Shown: positions 1-9,969 of the stretch, piece after piece
How positions within the stretch are numbered: position 1 is the stretch's first letter
How the letters are laid out: the number at the start of each line of letters is the position of its first letter
Assembly (NCBI GenBank): GCA_007121485.1
Contig: SKKM01000007.1
Location: 1-9,969 of the forward strand
Direction: 5' to 3'
DNA: 9,969 nt
Source of the DNA: Wenzhouxiangella sp.
GTDB lineage: Bacteria > Pseudomonadota > Gammaproteobacteria > Xanthomonadales > Wenzhouxiangellaceae
Program-made: the position numbers and the translations under genes
Notes under the pieces: generated by a model
Databases searched by the model: none
Seen by the model: the letters and a program-made list of their open reading frames with translations, nothing else
Told to the model about the DNA's origin: nothing

Positions 1-1820
<1,820 letters not shown>

Positions 1821-1841
1821 GTGTAGCTACTCCTCCTGAGA

Positions 1842-5924
<4,083 letters not shown>

Positions 5925-6037
5925 GAGCGTGTTACCCACCTGATATTGCAAACCGGCCGGGTCTGGTTAAAATGAACTGCGAGGGGCCCGGAATCCACCT
6001 CACGGTTGCCTGTTGCCAGGTTTTAAAAACGGCTGCA

Positions 6038-6065
6038 GGCCGGGCGACTTCGAGGCCGCCCGGCC
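6038..6065 (-). terminator. GC-rich hairpin in rplL-rpoB gap, probable attenuator
   Basis: In the transcript the arms 6065-6055 and 6048-6038 (GGCCGGGCGGC and GTCGCCCGGCC) form an 11-bp stem with one G-U pair and a 6-nt loop. The stem starts 32 nt after the rplL stop. A run of five U (6029-6025) follows only after an 8-nt spacer, so it is not a textbook intrinsic terminator. E. coli has a partial terminator in the same gap that lowers rpoBC expression relative to the ribosomal proteins; I infer the same role here. An RNA-processing or mRNA-end-stabilising hairpin is the alternative. Confidence 0.6.
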
Positions 6066-6097
6066 TTAAACAGCAGTCAATGCTGAACGAAACAGGA

Positions 6098-6478
6098 TTA
6101 CTTGACCTCGACGGTCGCGCCTGCTTCTTCCAGCTGCTTCTTGATGTCTTCGCACTCGTCCTTGGACGCGCCTTCCTTGATCGGGGCCGGAGCGCCTTCG
6201 ACCAGGTCCTTGGCTTCCTTCAAGCCTAAGCCGGTGATGCCGCGGACAGCCTTGATGACGGCAACCTTGTTGGCGCCGAAGCTGGCCAGGATGACGTCGA
6301 ACTCGGTCTTTTCCTCGACAGCGGCAGCCTCACCACCGGCGGCAGGGCCAGCGGCGACGGCAACAGGTGCGGCGGCGGAAACACCAAACTTTTCTTCCAT
6401 GGCTTCAATCAGGTCGACGACCTCCATGACGCTCATGTTGGAAATGGTTTCCAGAATGTCTTCTTTCGAAACGGCCAT
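6098..6478 (-). CDS. rplL: 50S ribosomal protein L7/L12
   Basis: Acidic stalk protein of the large subunit, present as dimers bound to L10, where it recruits and stimulates the GTPase translation factors. It has 126 residues (E. coli about 121). Three parts are visible: an N-terminal dimerisation region (1-33, MAVSKEDILETISNMSVMEV), an Ala/Gly/Pro hinge (about 34-55), and the globular C-terminal domain (56-126) with the factor-binding helix GLGLKEAKDLVE at 83-94 and the usual VEVK ending. The hinge is slightly longer than in E. coli. Cys109 in the last helix is not in the E. coli protein; I attach no function to it. AGGAG at 6488-6492 lies 9 nt before the ATG. It is 77 nt downstream of rplJ, and the pair probably shares the L10-leader control upstream of rplJ. 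Confidence 0.98.
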   Translation of the reverse strand: MAVSKEDILETISNMSVMEVVDLIEAMEEKFGVSAAAPVAVAAGPAAGGEAAAVEEKTEFDVILASFGANKVAVIKAVRGITGLGLKEAKDLVEGAPAPIKEGASKDECEDIKKQLEEAGATVEVK

Positions 6479-6555
6479 TACTATGAACTCCTAAATGTGA
6501 ACGGACTTTGGCAAGTGATGACGCCTCCGTCCTGACGTTTGACTTGTTAAGCGAA

Positions 6556-7083
6556 TCAGGCAGCTTGCTTGCTGTCGCGAACTGCGGCAATCGTACGAAC
6601 GAGCTTGGCGTGCGGCTCGGCGAGGGTACGGACGAACTTCTCGATCGGCGCCTTCATGACACCCATCAGCATGGCGATCGCCTGATCCCGGGTCGGCAGC
6701 TTGGACAGACGGTCCAGTTCGCCGGCGTCGAACAGCTGGGCTCCAACGGAAACCAGCCTGGGAATCAGACGCTCGTTGTCCTTGGCAATTTCCTTGACCA
6801 GTCTTGCCGCCGCACCCGGATCGTCGATCGAGAATGCGAACAGCAGCGGCCCGGTCAATTGCTCGGACATGCATTCGAAGTCGGTACCCTCAACGGCACG
6901 ACGCACCAGCGTGTTCTTGGCAACCTTCAGATAGACGCCTTGCTTGCGCGCCTTGGCACGCATTTCGGTCATCTGGCTGACGGTGATGCCGCGGTACTCG
7001 GCAGCGACAGCCGAGTGGGCGGACTTGGCCACTTCGGCCACTTCAGCCACGACTGCCTTCTTCTGCTCAAGTGTGAGCGCCAT
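6556..7083 (-). CDS. rplJ: 50S ribosomal protein L10
   Basis: Base of the L7/L12 stalk; binds 23S rRNA with its N-terminal domain and L12 dimers with its C-terminal helix. It has 175 residues (E. coli 165). The N-terminal part MALTLEQKKAVVAEV, then AEYRGITVSQM and YLKVAKNTLVRRA (residues 51-63), is typical of the rRNA-binding domain. The long C-terminal helix (about 131-170, starting TRDQAIAMLMGVM) is the L12 dimer-binding platform; its length relative to E. coli might allow an extra L12 dimer, but that is only inference. The ribosome binding site is GGAGGT at 7089-7094, 5 nt from the ATG. In well-studied relatives the L10-L12 complex binds its own leader and represses translation; a matching structured leader lies directly upstream. 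Confidence 0.98.
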   Translation of the reverse strand: MALTLEQKKAVVAEVAEVAKSAHSAVAAEYRGITVSQMTEMRAKARKQGVYLKVAKNTLVRRAVEGTDFECMSEQLTGPLLFAFSIDDPGAAARLVKEIAKDNERLIPRLVSVGAQLFDAGELDRLSKLPTRDQAIAMLMGVMKAPIEKFVRTLAEPHAKLVRTIAAVRDSKQAA

Positions 7084-7153
7084 TGGCTACCTCCGTTGAG
7101 ATGAAACAGCCCTGAGTGCTGACTGTCCTTACCATTTTCCGGAACTGTCTTGC

Positions 7154-7232
7154 GACGGTGCCGGACCCATTGGTGGCCGTTTCGTTTGCCTGCCCCGCAG
7201 AGCGGGACATCAAACTTCCGGGCTGCACCATC
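7154..7232 (-). promoter_or_regulatory. L10 leader-like hairpin upstream of rplJ
   Basis: In the transcript an outer helix GATGGTGC / GCACCGTC (7232-7225 with 7161-7154, one G-U) encloses CCC/GGG (7222-7220 with 7168-7166), GTTTG / CAAAC (7215-7211 with 7188-7184) and an apical 7-bp stem GTCCCGC / GCGGGGC (7208-7202 with 7198-7192) with a 3-nt loop. The apical and middle helices are separated by a small asymmetric internal loop (AU opposite AGG). Ribosomal protein L10-(L12) is known to bind a kinked internal-loop hairpin in the rplJ leader and to repress rplJL translation. Position and architecture fit; I have not matched it base by base to the Rfam L10 leader model. Confidence 0.65.
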
Positions 7233-7301
7233 TGCGCGGGCGGGAAACCCATTACCTTTGCGGTCTATCGTGATCCGCAACGACCCGCGGTCTTGGACGG
7301 G

Positions 7302-7319
7302 CGCTCGTTTTACCGAGCG
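7302..7319 (-). other. Small hairpin in the rplJ leader
   Basis: CGCTCG and CGAGCG are perfectly complementary, separated by a 6-nt loop (GTAAAA in the transcript). No U-tract follows in the transcript direction, so it is not an intrinsic terminator. It sits between the heptad-repeat zone and the L10-leader-like hairpin and may be part of the leader fold or the upstream boundary of that leader. Confidence 0.4.
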
Positions 7320-7337
7320 GTCGCCCTGGAAAAGAAA

Positions 7338-7489
7338 GGGTTCAGCTTTCAGGGTTCAGGTGTTCCGAGGAAAGGTCCGGGCCTTAAGCCGAACCCTGAC
7401 CCACCAACCTTAACCTGACCCTAAACCAACTTTACCCAGTCCTTCTCCGTAGTCTTCTTTTCCTGAAACCTGAAACCTGAAACCTGAAC
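7338..7489. repeat. CCTGAAM heptad inverted-repeat region between rplA and rplJ
   Basis: On the plus strand 7338-7360 contains units GGTTCAG, CTTTCAG, GGTTCAG. At 7462-7489 the opposite orientation appears as three CCTGAAA units followed by one CCTGAAC. The two arms pair in register at about 19 of 22 positions. Between them, 7391-7427 holds degenerate units, including a perfect 9-bp complement (7391-7399) to 7349-7357. The left arm matches 9739-9760 at 21 of 22 bases, and TTTTCCTGAAACCTGAA at 7458-7474 is identical to 9767-9783, so this is a second, expanded or decayed copy of the same element. It fills the rplA-proximal 160 bp of the 415-bp gap between rplA and rplJ. No open reading frame with family resemblance or codon signal is seen in this gap. 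Confidence 0.85.
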
Positions 7490-7491
7490 CC

Positions 7492-7510
7492 CTCGGCCTT
7501 ACAGGCCGAG
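7492..7510 (-). other. Hairpin spanning the rplA stop codon
   Basis: The transcript reads CTCGGCC-TGTAA-GGCCGAG: a perfect 7-bp stem whose 5-nt loop contains the TAA stop of rplA. It abuts the heptad repeat array at 7489. No U-run follows, so it is not a classical terminator. It may protect the upstream mRNA end from exonucleases if the mRNA is cut in the repeat, or be incidental to GC-rich coding sequence. Confidence 0.5.
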
Positions 7511-8191
7511 CGATCCCGTATCCACCGTCAGCCCGGGACCCATGGTGGTCGACACCGCGACCTTCCTGAGATATTGACCCTTGGCCGCCGGCGGCTTGAT
7601 CTTGACCAACTCGTTGATGAGCGCCGTCAGGTTGCCCTTGAGGTGCTCGCTGTCGAAGTCCGCCTTGCCGATGGTGCTGTGAATGATGCCGGCCTTGTCG
7701 GTGCGGAACTGCACCTGACCGGCCTTGGCATTCTTCACCGCCTGCTCGACGTCCGTGGTGACGGTGCCGACCTTCGGGTTGGGCATCAGACCGCGCGGAC
7801 CGAGCACCGTTCCGAGACGACCGACTACACGCATGGCGTCAGGCGTGGCAATGCAGACGTCGAAGTCGATCTGACCGCCCTTGATGGTATCGGCCAGGTC
7901 TTCGAAACCGACGATGTCGGCGCCGGCCGCCTGGGCCTTGTCGGCGTTCTCGCCCTGGGCGAAAACAGCGACGCGCACGGACTTGCCGGTGCCGTTGGGC
8001 AGCACGATGGCGCCCCGGACCACCTGGTCGGACTTGCGCGGATCAACGCCGAGGCGGATCGCCACATCGACCGATTCGGTGAACTTCAGCTTGCTGGTGG
8101 ACTTCAGCAGCTCCAGGGCTTCGTCGATCGAGTAGATCTTGCCGGGCTCGAGCTGCTCACGGATGGCGCGCAAACGCTTGCTTCTGGCCAT
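7499..8191 (-). CDS. rplA: 50S ribosomal protein L1
   Basis: Forms the mobile L1 stalk of the 50S subunit, which moves deacylated tRNA out of the E site; also the translational repressor of its own operon in E. coli. It has 230 residues (E. coli 234). It begins MARSKRLRAIREQ and contains the family hallmark GPRGLMPNPKVGTVT at residues 131-145, followed by FRTDKAGIIH and the C-terminal STTMGPGLTVD. No internal anomaly is seen. The ATG at 8191 shares its A with the TAA stop of rplK (TAATG), which suggests translational coupling. A Shine-Dalgarno AAGGAG at 8199-8204, inside the end of rplK, lies 7 nt upstream. The stop codon lies in the loop of a short hairpin, directly followed by the heptad-repeat region. 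Confidence 0.98.
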   Translation of the reverse strand: MARSKRLRAIREQLEPGKIYSIDEALELLKSTSKLKFTESVDVAIRLGVDPRKSDQVVRGAIVLPNGTGKSVRVAVFAQGENADKAQAAGADIVGFEDLADTIKGGQIDFDVCIATPDAMRVVGRLGTVLGPRGLMPNPKVGTVTTDVEQAVKNAKAGQVQFRTDKAGIIHSTIGKADFDSEHLKGNLTALINELVKIKPPAAKGQYLRKVAVSTTMGPGLTVDTGSLGL

Positions 8192-8625
8192 TATTCGACT
8201 CCTTCAACATTAAGGCCCATGCTGCGGGCGCTACCGGCGATGGTCCGAACCGCCGCATCGATATCGGCTGCGGTCAGGTCAGGCTCCTTCATGCGCGCGA
8301 TCTCTTCGAGCTGTTCACGCGTGACGGTGCCGACCTTTTTCGTGTTCGGCTCACCACTACCCTTCGGGATCTTGGCCGCTTTCATGAGCAGCACCGCGGC
8401 CGGCGGGGTCTTGGTGATGAAGGTGAAGCTGCGATCGCTGTAGACCGTGATCACGACCGGCAGGGGCAGGCCCGGCTCGGTGGACTGGGTCTGGGCATTG
8501 AACGCCTTGCAGAACTCCATGATGTTGACGCCATGCTGGCCCAGGGCCGGACCGACCGGCGGGCTGGGATTGGCCTGCCCGGCCTTGACCTGGAGCTTGA
8601 TGTACGCCTTGATTTTCTTGGCCAT
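8191..8625 (-). CDS. rplK: 50S ribosomal protein L11
   Basis: Binds the GTPase-associated centre of 23S rRNA together with L10; in E. coli it is needed for RelA activation and is the site of thiostrepton action. It has 144 residues (E. coli 142). The N-terminal domain shows KAYIKLQVKAGQANPSPPVG and GPALGQHGVNIMEFCKAFN, including the conserved prolines facing the thiostrepton pocket. The C-terminal rRNA-binding domain shows KTPPAAVLLMKAA and GSARSMGLNVEG at the end. AGGAGA at 8631-8636 lies 5 nt before the ATG. The gene begins 88 nt after nusG and its stop overlaps the rplA start by one base. The L1-type hairpin 26 nt upstream probably controls rplK and, by coupling, rplA. Confidence 0.98.
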   Translation of the reverse strand: MAKKIKAYIKLQVKAGQANPSPPVGPALGQHGVNIMEFCKAFNAQTQSTEPGLPLPVVITVYSDRSFTFITKTPPAAVLLMKAAKIPKGSGEPNTKKVGTVTREQLEEIARMKEPDLTAADIDAAVRTIAGSARSMGLNVEGVE

Positions 8626-8650
8626 GCTTTTCTCCTCGGGTGATGGCGCC

Positions 8651-8672
8651 GGAGCACTTCGCTCGCGGCTCC
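8651..8672 (-). promoter_or_regulatory. Probable L1-binding operator in the rplK leader
   Basis: In the transcript GGAGC and GCTCC pair (5 bp) around an asymmetric interior containing CG/CG and the bulge AAGU, so the strands read GGAGCC and GAAGTG. These two short strings are also the conserved elements I recall from the L1-binding stalk of 23S rRNA (helix 76-77 region). Ribosomal protein L1 is known to repress the rplKA mRNA by binding a mimic of its rRNA site just before rplK. The hairpin ends 26 nt before the rplK ATG, leaving the Shine-Dalgarno just downstream. Identification rests on position plus motif, from memory of the rRNA site. Confidence 0.65.
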
Positions 8673-8689
8673 CCGTTGGTTGATGCCAC

Positions 8690-8707
8690 GGTCAGGCGTG
8701 CCCGACC
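8690..8707 (-). other. Hairpin just after the nusG stop
   Basis: GGTCGGG and CCTGACC form a 7-bp stem with one G-U pair and a 4-nt loop (CACG) in the transcript, starting 6 nt after the nusG TAA. No U-tract follows. It is probably a 3'-end or processing structure in the nusG-rplK gap. No convincing -35/-10 pair for a separate rplK promoter is visible in the 88-nt gap. Confidence 0.45.
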
Positions 8708-8713
8708 GACTGC

Positions 8714-9247
8714 TTAAAGTTTTTCGACCTGCTGGAAGTCGAGTTCCACCGGCGTGGAGCGGCCGAAAATCGACACCGCCACCCGCAACCGGCTTTTCTC
8801 GTAGTTGATCTCTTCGACCACACCACTGAAATCGTTGAACGGGCCGTCCACGACCCGTACCATTTCGCCCGGCTCGAAGAGCACCTTCGGCTTGGGCTTG
8901 TCGACGCCTTCGGCGACGCGCTGCAGGATCGCATCGGCCTCGCGCTTGCTGATCGGCGCCGGCCGGTCCTGGCGGCCACCGATGAAACCCATCACCTTGG
9001 GTACATCCTTGACCAGGTGCCAGGTGTCTTCGTTCATTTCCATTTCAACCAGCACGTAGCCCGGAAAGAACTTGCGCTCGCTGCGGCGCTTGACGCCCTT
9101 CTTCATCTCGACCACTTCTTCGGTCGGCACCAGGATCTCGCCGAAGTGGTCTTCCATGCCGGCTCGTTCCACCCGCTCCTTGAGCGATTTCATCACCTGC
9201 TTCTCGAAACCGGAGTAGGCGTGAACGACGTACCACTGCTTGGCCAT
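8714..9247 (-). CDS. nusG: Transcription termination/antitermination factor NusG
   Basis: Binds the RNA polymerase clamp to suppress pausing, and couples polymerase to Rho or to ribosomal protein S10. It has 177 residues (E. coli 181). The NGN domain covers about 1-115 (MAKQWYVVHAYSGFEKQV at the start, RKFFPGYVLVEMEM at 58-71). A short linker precedes the C-terminal KOW domain (from about 123), with FEPGEMVRVVDGPFNDFSG as the diagnostic segment. The same frame is open upstream to 9673, but only the ATG at 9247 gives the family N-terminus; the extra part is out-of-frame secE and tRNA sequence. The start shares one base with the secE stop (TGATG), so translation is probably coupled; a GGGGG at 9254-9258 is the only Shine-Dalgarno candidate. 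Confidence 0.98.
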   Translation of the reverse strand: MAKQWYVVHAYSGFEKQVMKSLKERVERAGMEDHFGEILVPTEEVVEMKKGVKRRSERKFFPGYVLVEMEMNEDTWHLVKDVPKVMGFIGGRQDRPAPISKREADAILQRVAEGVDKPKPKVLFEPGEMVRVVDGPFNDFSGVVEEINYEKSRLRVAVSIFGRSTPVELDFQQVEKL

Positions 9248-9624
9248 CAGGAACCCCCGGCCGCGCCGATCAGGCGCCGCACCACCCAGCCGAAGATGGA
9301 GTCCATGATGAACAGCATGATGGCCACGATGATGGTGATGACCAGAACGACCATGGTCGTCTGCAGGGTCTCCTGCCGCGTGGGCCAGACCACCTTGCGG
9401 CGCTCGACGTCGGTCTCGCGCAGAAAGCCGAACATCTCCCGGCCACGCGGGGTTTGCCCGACGATGATTCCGGCCACGACCACGGAGGCCAGCAGGCCCA
9501 GGACGCGGACCAGCGTCATCACTTCGCCATCGAAGTAGAAGAACGCCACGACGCCGGCGACCAGCACCAGCAAGCCAGCCGCCCAGAACATGTTGTCGCG
9601 TGGTGATGCTTTTTCGGCTGCCAT
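9247..9624 (-). CDS. secE: Preprotein translocase subunit SecE
   Basis: Small essential inner-membrane subunit that clamps the SecY channel. It has 125 residues, close to the 127 of E. coli, and is the three-helix proteobacterial form: hydrophobic segments at about 13-31, 37-56 and 92-114. The conserved cytoplasmic segment EVERRK-type (DVERRKVVWPTRQET, 72-86) precedes the third helix, which is the core of all SecE proteins. The ATG at 9624 is the first in frame and gives a normal length. It lies 19 nt after the CCA end of tRNA-Trp, and the leader (CTTTCTAAGCACGGACACT) lacks a clear Shine-Dalgarno. The stop overlaps the nusG start by one base. Confidence 0.97.
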   Translation of the reverse strand: MAAEKASPRDNMFWAAGLLVLVAGVVAFFYFDGEVMTLVRVLGLLASVVVAGIIVGQTPRGREMFGFLRETDVERRKVVWPTRQETLQTTMVVLVITIIVAIMLFIMDSIFGWVVRRLIGAAGGS

Positions 9625-9643
9625 AGTGTCCGTGCTTAGAAAG

Positions 9644-9719
<76 letters not shown>

Positions 9720-9731
9720 TTCGAAAAACCG

Positions 9732-9798
9732 GGTTCGGGGTTCAGGTTTCAGGGTTCAGGAGTTGTTTTTCCTGAAACCTGAACCCTGAAACCTGAAC
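9732..9798. repeat. CCTGAAM heptad inverted repeat between tuf and tRNA-Trp
   Basis: Plus-strand units run GGTTCGG, GGTTCAG, GTTTCAG, GGTTCAG (9732-9759), then a short T-rich spacer, then CCTGAAA, CCTGAAC, CCTGAAA, CCTGAAC (9771-9798). Bases 9740-9760 are a perfect 21-bp inverted match to 9778-9798, with a 17-nt loop, giving a strong hairpin on RNA or a cruciform on DNA. In the transcript the stem begins 10 nt after the tuf stop and ends 20 nt before tRNA-Trp; a U5 run (9728-9724) follows about 11 nt after the stem. No transposase or clear target duplication flanks it. It is the cleaner of two related copies in this operon. Confidence 0.9.
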
Positions 9799-9808
9799 GC
9801 TCGTCTAC

Positions 9809-9969
9809 TTATTCGTGGATCTTGGCAACCACGCCGGCGCCGACGGTACGGCCGCCTTCGCGGATGGCGAAGCGCAGACCTTCCTCCATCGCGATCGGAG
9901 CAATCAGCTCCACCTGCATCTGCACGTTGTCGCCCGGCATCACCATCTCGACACCTTCCGGCAACTCCA
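9809..9969 (-). CDS. tuf: Elongation factor Tu (C-terminal part, truncated by window edge)
   Basis: GTPase that delivers aminoacyl-tRNA to the ribosomal A site. Only the last 52 full codons and the TAA stop (9809-9811) are in the window; the rest lies beyond the right edge. The visible part is the end of beta-barrel domain 3: ELPEGVEMVMPGDNVQM, LIAPIAMEEGLRFAIREGG and RTVGAGVVAKIHE, nearly the same as the E. coli protein except for the last few residues (KIHE against KVLG). Its place upstream of tRNA-Trp and secE is that of the tufB copy. Gammaproteobacteria often carry a second tuf next to fusA; that cannot be judged here. It is followed after 10 nt by the heptad inverted repeat. Confidence 0.97.
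   Translation of the reverse strand, partial: ELPEGVEMVMPGDNVQMQVELIAPIAMEEGLRFAIREGGRTVGAGVVAKIHE

Noticed and set aside
5925..5951. TTG start at 5951 adding nine residues to RpoB
   Set aside because: No Shine-Dalgarno precedes it and the RpoB family starts at the MSYSFTEKKR position (ATG at 5924), which has an AGGTGG upstream.
6969..7280. Minus-strand frame of 103 codons covering the rplJ leader and start
   Set aside because: Out of frame with rplJ over its 3' third, no family resemblance; a leader peptide of this size is not supported.
7116..7418. Plus-strand frame of 100 codons in the rplA-rplJ gap
   Set aside because: It runs across the L10-leader-like hairpin and the repeat, shows no domain, and its direction opposes every gene in the operon; leader RNA and repeat explain the sequence.
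7338..7489. CRISPR array or telomere-like repeat
   Set aside because: Units are 7 bp and contiguous, with no unique spacers of regular length and no cas genes; they are arranged as inverted arms, not as a direct array.

Overview
The window holds the transcription/translation housekeeping locus of a GC-rich gammaproteobacterium. All genes lie on the minus strand, so the operon reads from the right edge to the left: 'tuf (3' end) - tRNA-Trp(CCA) - secE - nusG - rplK - rplA - rplJ - rplL - rpoB - rpoC (5' ~606 codons)'. Gene order, protein lengths and motifs fit Gammaproteobacteria. The RpoB linker region (roughly residues 940-1080) looks more like the Xanthomonadales/Chromatiales side than the enterobacteria. 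That lineage placement is my inference from remembered family sequences, not a computed phylogeny.

Layout from the transcriptional start side. 9809-9969 is the C-terminus of EF-Tu. 9720-9808 is a gap almost filled by an inverted array of 7-bp units, with a perfect 21-bp stem. 9644-9719 is tRNA-Trp with encoded CCA. secE follows only 19 nt later and overlaps nusG by one base. The nusG-rplK gap (8626-8713) contains a hairpin matching the ribosomal protein L1 target. rplK and rplA overlap by one base. The 415-bp rplA-rplJ gap (7084-7498) contains a second, longer and more decayed set of the 7-bp inverted repeats next to rplA, and an L10-leader-like long hairpin next to rplJ. rplJ-rplL are separated by 77 nt. 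The rplL-rpoB gap (173 nt) has a strong GC-rich hairpin where the E. coli operon has its attenuator. rpoB and rpoC are 21 nt apart.

Together the genes supply elongation factor Tu, a tRNA, the SecYEG subunit SecE, the antitermination/elongation factor NusG, the L1/L11 stalk proteins, the L10-L12 stalk, and the beta and beta' subunits of RNA polymerase. Known logic for this operon is feedback translation control by L1 (on rplK-rplA) and L10-L12 (on rplJ-rplL), plus partial termination before rpoBC. Hairpins in the expected places support all three here. I saw no convincing sigma-70 promoter in any of the gaps.

I see no undescribed gene system: the coding content is core and intact. The least explained feature is the CCTGAAM heptad inverted-repeat family, present twice in intergenic gaps of this one operon.
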